DNA of 64,000 nucleotides from Piscinibacter sp. Lineage in GTDB: Bacteria; Pseudomonadota; Gammaproteobacteria; Burkholderiales; Burkholderiaceae_C. The DNA is taken from NCBI GenBank assembly GCA_016706565.1, contig JADJJI010000003.1:434001-498000 (forward strand), read 5' to 3'. A program made the position numbers and the translations under genes. The notes under the pieces were generated by a model that ran no database searches, was not told the DNA's origin, and saw only the letters and a program-made list of their open reading frames with translations. Shown here piece by piece: positions 40,672 through 53,057 of this stretch; the first letter of the stretch is position 1, and every line of letters begins with the position of its first letter.

Positions 40672-41233
40672 TCAGCGACCGGCCGGGTCAGGCAACGGCG
40701 CCCCTGCCGACTTTCCAGGTTTCGCCCGCTCGGCCTGCCGCCTGGCGGCCTCGTCCCGATGTGCCCTGGCTTCGCGCTGGCGCTCTCTCGCGCTGCGCGC
40801 CCCCTGGGCCGGCCCGGCGCGCCCCCCCAGGGCGGGCCGCGGATCGCCGACGAGCGCGGCGCGGCTCTCTGACCTGCATGGCAGGTGCCGGCCGCACGGG
40901 CCGCGGCGACGCATCGCGGGCCGCCTCGGCACTCACCTTCTCGCGGATCGCCGCCATCCGCTGTGCGGCACGCTGCTTGCGTTCCGCCTCGTCGCTCTCC
41001 TGGCCACGCAGGCGCAACAGCGCCTGCCGGTGTTCGGCGCGGGCCTCGTCGACGCAGGCGGTGACGGCAAAGCGCTGCTCGCATTCGCGCTGGCGCTGCT
41101 GAAAGCGCAGCGTGGCCTCGTCACGCTCGCGGGCGATGCGCGCGCGCTCCTGTCGGTCGTCGGCCTGCGCCGGGATGCAGGCCAGGAGCCCGCAAACCCA
41201 CAGCAGCACGCAGCGCATCAAGAACGGGTTCAT
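40672..41233 (-). CDS. Secreted charged coiled-coil hypothetical protein, probably frameshifted
   Basis: I do not recognise a named family. From ATG 41233 there is a signal peptide (L-L-W-V-C-G-L-L-A-C-I-P-A-Q-A), then a strongly charged helical region with two cysteines about 11 residues apart (R-E-C-E-Q-R-F and V-T-A-C-V-D-E-A-R). Arg/Glu/Ala repeats continue from there. The initial frame ends at 40688 in an unlikely Arg/Gly/Pro sequence. The +1 frame ending at 40672 looks better (R-E-A-R-A-H-R-D-E-A-A-R-R-Q-A-E-R). A seven-C run at 40822-40828 lies where they could join. The start overlaps the zapE stop by four bases. Confidence 0.65.
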
Positions 41234-42326
41234 GTCAACGAAGTGTCCACCGTCCGCCGCGACAGCGCCAGGAACTCCGCTGATCGCATCTCTGCCAGGC
41301 GGGACACCGTGCGCGGGAACTCGTGCGCCAGCGGGCCTTCGGTGTAGAGCTGCTCGGGTTCCACCTCGGCCGACATGATGAGCTTCACGCGCCGGTCGTA
41401 CAGCACGTCGACCAGCCAGGTGAAGCGCCGCGCCTCGCTGGCCATGCGCGGCGCCATCTGCGGCACGTCGGAGAGCACCACGGTGTGGAACTGCGAAGCC
41501 AGCTCGAGGTAGTCGTTCTGCGAGCGCGGCCCGCCGCACAGCGTGCGGAAGTCGAACCACACCACGCCGCCGGCGCGCCGCACCGCGCGCAGTTCGCGGT
41601 GCTCGATGTGCAGCACCGGGTCCTCGTCGCGCGCCTCGGCCAGCTCTCGAAGGCCAGTGCCATCGCCGCATCGGCCTGCGCACCGAGCGGCGCGTGGTAC
41701 ATCTCCACCTGCTCGAGCGTGCGCTGGCGGTAGTCGGTGCCGTTGTCGACGTTGACGACCTCGAGCTTCTCCTTCAGCAGCTCGATGGCCGGCAGGATGC
41801 GGTCGCGGTGCAGGCCGTTCGGGTACAGCTCGTCGGGGTGGAAGTTCGAGGTCGTGACGATGCTCACGCGGTGCTCGAACAGCGAATCGAGCAGCCTGTG
41901 CAGGATCATCGCGTCGGTGACGTCGGCGACGTGAAACTCGTCGAAGCAGATCAGTCGGTGCCGACGTGCGATGCGCGCGCCCAGCTCGTGCAGCGGATTG
42001 ACCACGCCCTTGAGCTCGGCCAGCTCGCGATGCACCTCGCGCATGAACTCGTGGAAGTGCAGCCGCGTCTTGCGCATCAGCGGCACCGAGTTGAAGAAGC
42101 AGTCCATCAGGAAGCTCTTCCCCCGGCCCACGCCGCCGTGCATGTAGACACCGCGCGGGATCGGCGGCCGCGCGATCAGCTTGGTCAGCGCATTGCCACG
42201 CCGGGCCTTGTAGTCGGCCCACTCGTTCTCGCAGCGCTCCAGCGCCGCGATGGCACGCAGCTGCGCGGGGTCGGCGGCATACCCACGCTCGGCGAGCGTC
42301 TGCTCGTACAGCTGACGAACGCCCAT
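41230..42326 (-). CDS. zapE: Cell division ATPase ZapE (AFG1 family), one frameshift
   Basis: ZapE is an AFG1-type P-loop ATPase that destabilises FtsZ polymers during division stress. From ATG 42326 the product shows the Walker A block G-G-V-G-R-G-K-S-F-L-M-D, the Walker B C-F-D-E-F, and V-T-T-S-N-F-H-P-D-E-L-Y. Near 41648, after A-L-A-F-E, one base is missing and the second frame continues L-A-E-A-R-D-E-D-P-V-L to the stop at 41230, with V-W-F-D-F-x-T-L-C-G-G-P-R-S-Q-N-D-Y. Joined, the length is near 365 residues, as expected. It follows lpd by 13 bases. Confidence 0.88.
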
Positions 42327-42339
42327 GCGTTGGCCGGAC

Positions 42340-45030
<2,691 letters not shown>

Positions 45031-45031
45031 G

Positions 45032-47953
45032 TCAGTTCTTTCTGGTATCCGGTCGCCGCGGCCGCGGCGGCGGGCGGCCGCCGCCCGGGGTCGCTCCTTG
45101 GTGAGAACGAAGCCCTTGAGCTTGCCGAAGGCCTGGTCGAGCAGCGCCTTCTGCTGCTCCTGGTGCAGGTGGGCATATCCCACCGCCGGCGAGGCCGAGG
45201 CCGGGCGACCGGCGTAGCCGAGCTTCTGGCCCTCGGCCATGTTCTCGTGGATGTAGTGCTGCACGAAGAACCAGGCGCCCTGGTTCTGCGGCTCGTCCTG
45301 GCACCACACGACGTCGGTGGCGTTCGGGTAGCGCTTCATCTCGGCCGCGAAGGCCTTGTGCGGGAACGGATAGAGCTGCTCGACGCGGATGATCGCCACG
45401 TCGTTCTGCTTCTTCTCCACACGGGCCTTGACGAGGTCGTAATAGACCTTGCCCGAGCAGGCGATGATGCGCTTGACCTTGTCGGCGTTGATCTCGGCAT
45501 TCACCTCGCCGATCACGGTCTTGAACTCGCCGCGCGTGAAGTCGGTCAGCGGCGAGGTCGCGTCCTTGTTGCGCAGCAGGCTCTTGGGCGTCAAGATGAC
45601 CAGCGGCTTGCGGAACTGGCGCACCATCTGCCGGCGCAGCACATGGAAGATCTGGCTGGCCGAGGTCGGCTGCACGATCTGCATGTTGTTGTCGGCCGCC
45701 AGCTGCATGAAGCGCTCCAGGCGCGCCGAGCTGTGCTCGGGGCCCTGGCCTTCGTAGCCGTGCGGCAGCATCAGCGTCAGGCCGTTGGCGCGGCCCCACT
45801 TGACCTCGCCCGAGGCGATGAACTGGTCGATCACCACCTGCGCGCCGTTGGCGAAGTCGCCGAACTGCGCTTCCCAGATCACCAGCGTGTTCGGCTCGGC
45901 GCTCGCGTAGCCGTATTCGAAGCCGAGCACGGCCTCTTCCGACAGCAGCGAGTCGATCACGACGTACGGCGCCTGGCCGTCGGCCACGTGCTGCAGCGGC
46001 GTGTAGGTGCCTTCGTCCCACTTCTCGCGGTTCTGGTCGTGCAGCACCGAGTGGCGGTGCGTGAAGGTACCGCGGCCGCAGTCTTCGCCCGACAGGCGCA
46101 CCGCGTAGCCGCTGGCCACCAGCGAAGCGAAGGCGAGGTGTTCGCCCATGCCCCAGTCGACGTTGATCTCGCCGCGGCCCATCGCGGCGCGGTCGGCCAG
46201 CACCTTCTCGACCAGCGGATGCGCCTTGAACTTCTCCGGCAGCGTGGTGATGCGCTCGGCCAGGCGCTTGACCTCGGCCAGCGGCAGCGCGGTGTCGGCC
46301 GCGTCGGTCCACTTCTTGCCGAGGAACGGCGCCCAGTCGACCGCGTACTTGCTCTTGTAGTTGGTCAGCACCGGGTCGACGGTGTGCTTGCCGGCGTCCA
46401 TCGCGGCGCGGAAGCCCTTGACCATCTCGTCCGGGCCGTCCGGCGGCAGCACGCCCTGTGCGACGAGCTTCTCGCCGTACAGCTTGCGCGTGCCGGGGTG
46501 CACGGCGATCTTCTTGTACATCAGCGGCTGCGTCAGCGCCGGCGTGTCCTGCTCGTTGTGGCCCAGCTTGCGGAAGCAGATGATGTCGACCACCACGTCC
46601 TTCTTGAACTGCTGGCGGTAGTCCAGCGCGAGCTGGGTGCACAGCACCACGGCCTCGGGGTCGTCGCCGTTCACGTGCAGCACCGGTGCCTCGATCATCT
46701 TGACGACGTCGGTGCAGTACAGCGTCGAGCGGCTGTCGCGCGGGTCGCTGGTGGTGAAGCCGATCTGGTTGTTGATGACCAGGTGCACCGTGCCGCCGGT
46801 GAAGTAGCCGCGCGTCTGCGCCAGCGCCAGCGTCTCCATCACCACGCCCTGGCCGGCGAAGGCCGCGTCGCCGTGCACCAGCACCGGCAGCACGGAATCG
46901 CCGGTCTTGTCGCCGCGGCGATCCATGCGCGCCTTGACCGAGCCTTCGACCACCGGGTTGACGATCTCCAGGTGCGAGGGGTTGAACGCCAGGCTCAGGT
47001 GCACCGGGCCGCCGGGCGTCGTGACGTCGCTGGAGAAGCCCTGGTGGTACTTCACGTCGCCCGAGGGCAGGTCTTCCTTGGCGGTGTGGTCGAACTCGGC
47101 GAACAGGTCCTTGGGCATCTTGCCCAGGGTGTTGACGAGCACGTTCAGGCGGCCGCGGTGGGCCATGCCGATGACGATCTCCTGCACGCCGCGCTCGCCG
47201 GCGCGCTGCACCACCTCGTCCATCGCTGGCGATGAAGCTCTCGCCGCCTTCGAGCGAGAAGCGCTTCTGGCCGACGTACTTGGTGTGCAGGTAGCGCTCC
47301 AGGCCCTCGGCGGCGGTCAGGCGGTCGAGGATGTGCTTCTTCTGCTCGGCCGTGAAGCTGGGCTTGCTGCGGATCGACTCCAGCCGCTCCTGCCACCAGC
47401 GCTTTTCCGCCGGGTCGGTGCAGTGCATGAACTCGGCGCCGATGGTGCCGCAGTAGGTTTCGCGCAGGGCCTGCAGGATCTCGCGCAGCGTTTGCTGCTC
47501 GGCGGTGGTGAAATAGGTGTTCGTGGCGCTGAACGTGATGTCCATGTCGGACTCGCTCAGGTCGTAGAACGCCGGCTCCAGCTCGGGGATCTTGGGGCGC
47601 TCCTGGCGCTTGAGCGGGTCGAGGTCGGCCCAGCGTGCGCCGAGCGAACGGTAGGCGGCGATCAGCGACTGGACGTGGACCTGCTTGCGCGCGACCGCGA
47701 GTTCGGTGGCGCTGGCCTTGACGCTGAAGGCGTTGGCCTTGGCACGCTGCGCGAAGGATTCGACGACCGGGGCGTGCGCCACGTCGCGGGCCTCGCTGCC
47801 GTCGACGGCGGGCACGTGCTGCAGGTTGTCGAAGTAGGCGCGCCAGTTGTCGGGCACGCTGCCGGGGTTGTCGAGGTAGGCCTCGTACAGCTCCTCGACG
47901 TAGGGGGCATTGCCCCCGAACAGGTACGAGTTGGACCTGTGCTGCTGCATCAT
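45032..47953 (-). CDS. odhA: 2-oxoglutarate dehydrogenase E1 component, one internal frameshift and unclear stop
   Basis: E1 decarboxylates 2-oxoglutarate with thiamine diphosphate. ATG 47953 starts M-M-Q-Q-H-R-S-N-S-Y-L-F-G-G-N-A-P-Y after an A-G-G-T-G-A Shine-Dalgarno. Near 47226 an extra base shifts the frame between E-S-F-I-A-S and M-D-E-V-V-Q-R-A-G. The second part carries I-G-M-A-H-R-G-R-L-N-V-L, thiamine-site residues and the C-terminal L-K-G-F-V-L-T-K. After that no stop occurs in this frame; it runs into odhB. A stop at 45032 exists only in another frame, and the junction is an extreme GC palindrome. The gene is about 950 residues. Confidence 0.9.
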   Translation of the reverse strand: MMQQHRSNSYLFGGNAPYVEELYEAYLDNPGSVPDNWRAYFDNLQHVPAVDGSEARDVAHAPVVESFAQRAKANAFSVKASATELAVARKQVHVQSLIAAYRSLGARWADLDPLKRQERPKIPELEPAFYDLSESDMDITFSATNTYFTTAEQQTLREILQALRETYCGTIGAEFMHCTDPAEKRWWQERLESIRSKPSFTAEQKKHILDRLTAAEGLERYLHTKYVGQKRFSLEGGESFIASDGRGGAARRRARRAGDRHRHGPPRPPERARQHPGQDAQGPVRRVRPHRQGRPALGRREVPPGLLQRRHDARRPGAPEPGVQPLAPGDRQPGGRRLGQGAHGSPRRQDRRFRAAGAGARRRGLRRPGRGDGDAGAGADARLLHRRHGAPGHQQPDRLHHQRPARQPLDAVLHRRRQDDRGTGAARERRRPRGRGAVHPARAGLPPAVQEGRGGRHHLLPQAGPQRAGHAGADAAADVQEDRRAPRHAQAVRREARRTGRAAAGRPGRDGQGLPRRDGRRQAHRRPGADQLQEQVRGRLGAVPRQEVDRRGRHRAAAGRGQAPGRAHHHAAGEVQGASAGREGAGRPRRDGPRRDQRRLGHGRTPRLRFAGGQRLRGAPVGRRLRPRYLHAPPLGAARPEPREVGRRHLHAAAARGRRPGAVRRDRLAAVGRGRARLRIRLRERRAEHAGDLGSAVRRLRQRRAGGDRPVHRLGRGQVGPRQRPDADAAARLRRPGPRAQLGAPGALHAAGGRQQHADRAADLGQPDLPCAAPADGAPVPQAAGHLDAQEPAAQQGRDLAADRLHARRVQDRDRRGECRDQRRQGQAHHRLLGQGLLRPRQGPCGEEAERRGDHPRRAALSVPAQGLRGRDEALPERHRRRVVPGRAAEPGRLVLRAALHPREHGRGPEARLRRSPGLGLAGGGICPPAPGAAEGAARPGLRQAQGLRSHQGATPGGGRPPPRPRRPDTRKN

Positions 47954-48186
47954 CTTGCGCTCACCTCTCGCCCCGGTTTCCGGGGCTCCGATGGGTTGAA
48001 AAACCTTCCGCGACACGGCTGCACCGGCTGGCGGACTAGCGACCCGCCTTGACTGTTACCAGCAAGGGGACGGGAAGGACCTGTCAAGTCTCGGGCGCGA
48101 CTGTAACACCGCCGTTATCGACCACCAAATCGAAGGACTGAGGGCCGGGGCGTCGAAACAGAATGCAGCCGGGCTTGAACGACCAC
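47954..48186. other. Non-coding gap upstream of odhA and of the Cys-rich gene
   Basis: This 233-base divergent gap holds the odhA leader. The minus strand has one perfect T-T-G-A-C-A near 48085, but no acceptable -10 follows at 16-18 bases. A near-repeat of G-A-C-T-G-T-(T/A)-A-C occurs twice on the plus strand, about 60 bases apart. I see no reading frame, terminator or known riboswitch. Confidence 0.4.
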
Positions 48187-48472
48187 ATGCAGATCATCCG
48201 CATCCACTGCTGACGCGCCGCTGAAACCGCGGCCGGGCGAGGCATGCAATGGTTGCGGCGTGTGTTGCCTGGCCGAGCCCTGCCCGGTGGGCGTGCTGGT
48301 CTCGCTGCGCCTGCGTGGCGCGTGCCGGGCGTTGCGTTGGGACGACGCCCAGCGACGCTACCGCTGCGGCCTGATGGGCCGGGCCGCGAGTTCGCGCTCG
48401 CCCTGGTCGTGGTTCGCCCGCCGGGTGATCGCCGCGGGCCAGGGCTGCGATTCCGACGCCGAAGTCGGCTGA
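48187..48472 (+). CDS. Small Cys-rich protein (CxxCGxCC type), one frameshift
   Basis: From ATG 48187 the sequence reads M-Q-I-I-R-I-H-C and meets a stop at 48211. Removing one base there gives a continuous protein of about 94 residues ending at 48472. Six or more cysteines follow: a cluster C-N-G-C-G-V-C-C-L-A-E-P-C-P and later G-A-C-R-A-L, Y-R-C-G-L and G-C-D-S-D. The cluster resembles metal-chelating motifs such as YkgJ/UPF0153 and ferredoxin-like C-x2-C-x2-C patterns. I infer a small iron- or zinc-binding protein. I recall similar uncharacterised proteins in Burkholderiales but cannot verify this here. It converges on the nitronate monooxygenase gene. Confidence 0.55.
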
Positions 48473-48483
48473 ACGAGTCCGCC

Positions 48484-49446
48484 TCAGGCGGCCAGCAATC
48501 GCTGCCGGGCGTCCTCGTACTCGCGCGCCAGGCGCGCCACCAGATCGCGCGTGGGCACCACCTTGTCGACCGCGCCGATGCCCTGCCCGCAGCCCCAGAT
48601 GTCCTTCCAGGCTTTGGACTTCGAGCCCTCGCCGCCACCGAAGCTCATCTTGCTCGGGTCGCTCTCGGGCAGGTTGTCGGGGTCGAGGCCGGCCGCACGG
48701 ATCGAAGGCTTCAGGTAGTTGCCATGCACGCCGGTGAACAGGCTCGAGTAGACGATGTCGTCCGACGAGCCTTCGACGATCGCCTGCTTGTAGGCCTCGC
48801 TGGCGCGTGCCTCCTCGGTGGCGATGAAGGCCGAGCCGATGTAGGCGAAGTCGGCGCCCATGGCCTGCGCGGCCAGCACCGCGTCGCCGGTGGCGATGGA
48901 GCCCGACAGCGCCAGCGGGCCGTCGAACCACTCGCGGATCTCCTGGATCAGCGCGAACGGGCTCTTCACGCCCGCATGGCCGCCGGCGCCGGCCGCCACC
49001 GCGATCAGGCCGTCGGCGCCCTTCTCGATCGCCTTCTTCGCGAACATGTTGTTGATGATGTCGTGCAGCACCACGCCGCCCCAGCCATGCACCGCGTCGT
49101 TGATGTCGGTGCGCGCGCCCAGCGAGGTGATGACGATCGGCACCTTGTACTTGGCGCAGACCTGCATGTCGTGCTCGAGCCGGTCGTTCGTCTTGTGCAC
49201 GATCTGGTTGATGGCGAACGGCGCCGCCGGCTTGTCGGGGTGGGCGCGGTCCCAGGCCGCCAGCGTCTCGGTGATCTCGTGCAGCCACTCGTCGACCTGC
49301 GCGGCCGGCCGCGCGTTGAGCGCCGGCATCGAGCCGACGACGCCGGCCTTGCACTGCTCGATCACCAGCTTGGGGTTGCTGATGATGAACAGCGGCGAGC
49401 CGATGATGGGCAGCGGCAGGTTCTGCAGGACGGGCGGCAGGGACAC
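48484..49446 (-). CDS. Nitronate monooxygenase family flavoprotein
   Basis: Members of this FMN TIM-barrel family (formerly 2-nitropropane dioxygenase) oxidise nitronates; some relatives act in fatty-acid or polyketide metabolism. The 320-residue product shows P-I-I-G-S-P-L-F, G-A-R-T-D-I-N-D, G-A-D-G-L-I-A-V-A-A-G-A-G-G-H-A-G and G-A-D-F-A-Y-I-G-S-A-F-I-A-T. The start is GTG 49446. It is an intact frame within a stretch of broken ones, directly after the acyl-CoA dehydrogenase, so a role in the same acyl-CoA catabolism is possible but unproven. Confidence 0.88.
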   Translation of the reverse strand: MSLPPVLQNLPLPIIGSPLFIISNPKLVIEQCKAGVVGSMPALNARPAAQVDEWLHEITETLAAWDRAHPDKPAAPFAINQIVHKTNDRLEHDMQVCAKYKVPIVITSLGARTDINDAVHGWGGVVLHDIINNMFAKKAIEKGADGLIAVAAGAGGHAGVKSPFALIQEIREWFDGPLALSGSIATGDAVLAAQAMGADFAYIGSAFIATEEARASEAYKQAIVEGSSDDIVYSSLFTGVHGNYLKPSIRAAGLDPDNLPESDPSKMSFGGGEGSKSKAWKDIWGCGQGIGAVDKVVPTRDLVARLAREYEDARQRLLAA

Positions 49447-49465
49447 GGGGACCAGGTCAGGCGCC

Positions 49466-51255
49466 TCGAGAAGGCCTCCAGCGGCAGGGCGGTCACGGAT
49501 TCGGCGCCTTCGACGATGCTGTCGCGCAGGCCCGAAGTCTTGTTGAGGACGTGGTCGGCGTAGAAGCGCGCCGTGGCGATCTTGGCCTGCATGAAGGCCG
49601 CGTCGCCGCCCCGGCCAGGCGGTCCTCGGCGGCGACCACCAGCGCGCGCGCCATCTGCCAGCCGGCCATCAGGTTGCCGGCCAGCATCAGGTAGGGCACG
49701 CTGCCGGCGAACACGGCATTCGGGCTCGCCTTGGTGTTGCCGGCGACGAAGTCGACCACCTCCAGCAAGGCGTCGCCGGCCGCGCGCAGGCGCTTGAGCT
49801 GACGACGCGGCGGCACTGCCGCGCGCCGAGCGCGGCCTCGGTGTGCTCGATCTGCGCCGCGATGGCCCGGGCCGTCTGGCCGCCGTCGCGCGCCGTCTTG
49901 CGGCCCACCAGGTCGTTGGCCTGGATCGCGGTCGTGCCTTCGTAGATGGTCAGGATCTTGGCATCGCGCAGGTACTGCGCCGCGCCGGTCTCCTCGATGA
50001 AGCCCATGCCGCCGTGCACCTGCACGCCCAGGCTGGTGACTTCCAGGCTCATCTCGGTCGACAGGCCCTTCACCAGCGGCACCATGAACTCGTAGAAGGC
50101 CTGGTTCTGCTGGCGCACCTCCTTGTCGGGATGATGATGCGCGGCGTCGAACGCTGCCGCGGCCACCAGCGCCATCGCGCGGCAGCCCTCGGTGTAGGCG
50201 CGCATCGTCATCAGCATGCGCTTGACGTCGGGGTGGTGGATGATCGGCGCGGCGCCGAGCAGGCTGCCGTCCACCGGGCGGCTCTGCACCCGGTCACGGG
50301 CATAGGCCACGGCCTTCTGGTAGGCCCGCTCGGCCACCGCGATGCCCTGCACGCCCACCGCGTAGCGCGCGGCGTTCATCATGATGAACATGTACTCGAG
50401 GCCGCGGTTCTCCTGGCCGATGAGCTGGCCGATGGCGCCGCCATGGTCGCCGAACTGCAGCACCGCGGTCGGGCTGGCCTTGATGCCCAGCTTGTGCTCG
50501 ATGCTCACGCAATGCGCGTCGTTGCGTGCGCCAAGCGAGCCGTCGGCATTGACCAGGAACTTGGGCACGATGAACAGCGAGATGCCCTTCACGCCCTCGG
50601 GTGCGCCGACCACGCGCGCCAGCACGAGGTGCACGATGTTCTGCGCCATGTCGTGCTCGCCGTAGGTGATGAAGATCTTGGTGCCGAAGATCTTGAACGT
50701 GCCGTCGGGCTGCGGCTCGGCGCGCGTGCGCACCAGGGCCAGGTCGGAGCCGGCCTGCGGCTCGGTCAGGTTCATCGTGCCGGTCCACGTGCCGTCGATC
50801 ATCTTCGGGATGTAGGCCGCCTGCTGCTCTTCGCTGCCGGCGGTCAGCAACGCCTCGATGGCGCCGTCGGTGAGCAGCGGGCACAGCGCGAAGCTGAGGT
50901 TGGCGCTGTTGAGCATCTCGCCGCAGGCCGCGCCGATGGTCTTGGGCAGGCCCTGCCCGCCGAAGTCCGCCGGGTGCTGCAGGCCCTGCCAGCCGCCCTC
51001 GGCGTATTCGCGGAAGGCCTCCTTGAAGCCCGGCGTGGTGGTGACTTTCCCGTCGTGCCACGACGACGGGTACTTGTCGCCTTCCCAGTTCAGGGGCGCG
51101 ATCACGCCCTCGTTCAGCTTGGCGCATTCCTCGAGCACGGCCTGCGCGGTGTCGAGAGCCGGCGTCCTCGAAGCCCGGCAGCGGGCCACGGCTTCGAGGC
51201 CGGCCAGTTCCTTCATCACGAACAGCATGTCCTTGACGGGGGCGCGGTAGGTCAT
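49466..51255 (-). CDS. Long acyl-CoA dehydrogenase (about 596-residue type), several frameshifts
   Basis: This FAD enzyme introduces a double bond into acyl-CoA and passes electrons to ETF, whose genes lie just upstream. ATG 51255 starts M-T-Y-R-A-P-V-K-D-M-L-F. The body contains L-T-E-P-Q-A-G-S-D-L, I-T-Y-G-E-H-D-M-A, the G-V-Q-V-H-G-G-M-G-F-I-E-E-T-G block and catalytic-region I-Y-E-G-T-T-A-I-Q. Breaks occur near 49812, near 49613 and near 49468, where an inserted C removes the expected stop after L-P-L-E-A-F. A compensating pair near 51182 and 51160 scrambles eight residues where L-P-G-F-E-D-A-G is expected. The family resembles DmdC/FadE-like enzymes; the chain-length preference is unknown. 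Confidence 0.88.
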
Positions 51256-51335
51256 CGGTCGTCCTGTCGGATGGCAGAAAAGGGCGCCGGCCAGGGACTG
51301 CGGCGAACGGGCTTCGGGTGGGGTGGTTCAGCCGG

Positions 51336-52266
51336 TCAGAGCGCGGCCACCAGCTCGGGCACGGCGGTGAACAGGTCGGCCTCCAGGCCGTAGTCGGCCA
51401 CGCTGAAGATCGGCGCCTCGGGGTCCTTGTTGATCGCCACGATCACCTTGCTGTCCTTCATGCCGGCCAGGTGCTGGATCGCGCCGCTGATGCCGCAGGC
51501 GATGTAGAGCTGCGGCGCGACGATCTTGCCGGTCTGCCCGACCTGCCAGTCGTTGGGCGCGTAGCCCGCGTCCACCGCGGCGCGGCTGGCACCCAGCGCA
51601 GCGCCGAGCTTGTCGGCCAGCGGCGTGAGCACCTCGTTGAACTTCTCGCTGCTGCCCAGCGCGCGGCCGCCGCTGACGATGATCTTGGCCGCGGTCAGTT
51701 CGGGGCGGTCGCTCTTGGCGATCTCGTTGCCCAGGAAGGTGCTCTTGCTGCTGCCTGCCGCCGCGGCCAGGCTCTCGATCGCGGCACTGCCGCCCTGCGC
51801 CGCGGCGTCGAAGCCGGTGGTGCGCACGGTGATGACCTTGATCGCATCCAGGCTCTGCACGGTGGCGATGGCGTTGCCGGCGTAGATCGGGCGCTCGAAG
51901 GTGTCGGCGCTGATCACCTTGGTGATGTCGCTGATCTGCGCCACGTCGAGCTTGGCGGCCACGCGCGGCGCGATGTTCTTGCCGCTGGCGGTGGCCGGGA
52001 ACAGCAGGTGGCTGTAGTTCTTGGCGACGGACAGCACCACGGCGGCGACGTTCTCGGCCAGGCCATGGGCCAGGCCCGCGTCTTCGGCGTGCAGCACCTT
52101 GCTGACGCCGGCGATGGCGGCAGCCTGCTTCGCGGCTTCGCCGGCGTTGTGGCCGGCCACCAGCACGTGGACTTCACCCCCGGCCTGCACGGCGGCAGTG
52201 ACGGTGTTCAGGGGTCGCGCCGCGGATGCTGGCGTTGTCGTGTTCGGCAATGACGAGTGCGGGCAT
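51336..52266 (-). CDS. etfA: Electron transfer flavoprotein alpha subunit, one frameshift
   Basis: EtfA holds the FAD of the heterodimeric ETF that carries electrons from acyl-CoA dehydrogenases to the quinone pool. ATG 52266 reads [12 protein letters not shown]. An extra C near 52212 (after I-R-G-A-T) shifts the frame, and the rest continues L-N-T-V-T-A-A to the stop at 51336. The C-terminal FAD domain is intact: [23 protein letters not shown] and [11 protein letters not shown]. Repaired length is about 309 residues. It follows etfB by two bases. Confidence 0.92.
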
Positions 52267-52268
52267 GG

Positions 52269-53018
52269 TCAGATCACCTTGGCGTCGTTCTTGAGCTTGG
52301 CCACGAGCGTGGCGACATCGGGCACCTTGATGCCGGCGCTGCGCTTGGGCGGCTCGCTGACCTTCAGTGTCTTGATGCGCGGGGCCACGTCGACGCCCAG
52401 GTCCGCCGGCTTGACGATCTCCAGCGGCTTCTTCTTGGCCTTCATGATGTTGGGCAGCGTGACGTAGCGCGGCTCGTTCAGGCGCAGGTCGGTGGTGATC
52501 ACCGCGGGCAGGCTGACGGACAGGGTTTCGAGGCCGCCGTCGACTTCGCGCGTCACCTTGGCCTTGCCGTCGACAACTTCCACCTTGGAGGCGAAGGTCG
52601 CCTGCGGCAGGTCGGCCAGCGCGGCCAGCATCTGGCCGGTCTGGTTGCAGTCGTCGTCGATGGCCTGCTTGCCCAGGATCACCAGGCCGGGCTGCTCCTT
52701 GTCGACCAGTGCCTTGAGCAGCTTGGCCACGGCCAGCGGCTGCAGCTCGTCGGCACATTCGACGAGGATGGCGCGGTCGGCGCCGATGGCCATCGCGGTG
52801 CGCAAGGTTTCCTGGCACTGGGTGACACCGCAGGAGACGGCGATCACTTCGGTGGCCACGCCCTTCTCCTTCAGGCGCACGGCCTCTTCGACAGCGATTT
52901 CGTCGAAGGGGTTCATGCTCATCTTGACGTTGGCAATGTCGACGCCGCTGCCGTCGCTCTTGACGCGCACCTTGACGTTGTAGTCGACGACACGCTTGAC
53001 CGGGACCAGGATCTTCAT
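52269..53018 (-). CDS. etfB: Electron transfer flavoprotein beta subunit
   Basis: EtfB binds AMP and pairs with EtfA. The 249-residue product starts [12 protein letters not shown]. It shows the [11 protein letters not shown] block and the ETF-beta signature region with V-x-R-E-V-D-G-G-L-E and M-K-A-K-K-K-P-L. The frame is intact. A Shine-Dalgarno A-G-G-A-G lies about eight bases before the ATG, and a promoter plus LiuR-like operator sits just upstream. Confidence 0.96.
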   Translation of the reverse strand: MKILVPVKRVVDYNVKVRVKSDGSGVDIANVKMSMNPFDEIAVEEAVRLKEKGVATEVIAVSCGVTQCQETLRTAMAIGADRAILVECADELQPLAVAKLLKALVDKEQPGLVILGKQAIDDDCNQTGQMLAALADLPQATFASKVEVVDGKAKVTREVDGGLETLSVSLPAVITTDLRLNEPRYVTLPNIMKAKKKPLEIVKPADLGVDVAPRIKTLKVSEPPKRSAGIKVPDVATLVAKLKNDAKVI

Positions 53019-53037
53019 CCGGTGGGCTCCTGCTGAA

Positions 53038-53053
53038 TTGACGTTTACGTTAA
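53038..53053. promoter_or_regulatory. LiuR-like (MerR family) operator upstream of etfB
   Basis: A 16-base element at 53038-53053 reads, on the plus strand, T-T-G-A-C-G-T-T-T-A-C-G-T-T-A-A. Its two C-G-T cores and T-T/A-A ends resemble the motif described by comparative genomics for LiuR, which controls branched-chain amino acid and fatty acid catabolism, including etf genes, in proteobacteria. It lies 20-35 bases before the etfB start and just downstream of a candidate -10, a place suited to repression. The match is from memory and no liuR gene is in the window. Confidence 0.5.
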
Positions 53054-53057
53054 TCGG

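Noticed and set aside
48080-48095. A perfect T-T-G-A-C-A as promoter of odhA
   Set aside because: No acceptable -10 occurs 16-18 bases downstream on the minus strand, so the hexamer alone is not enough.
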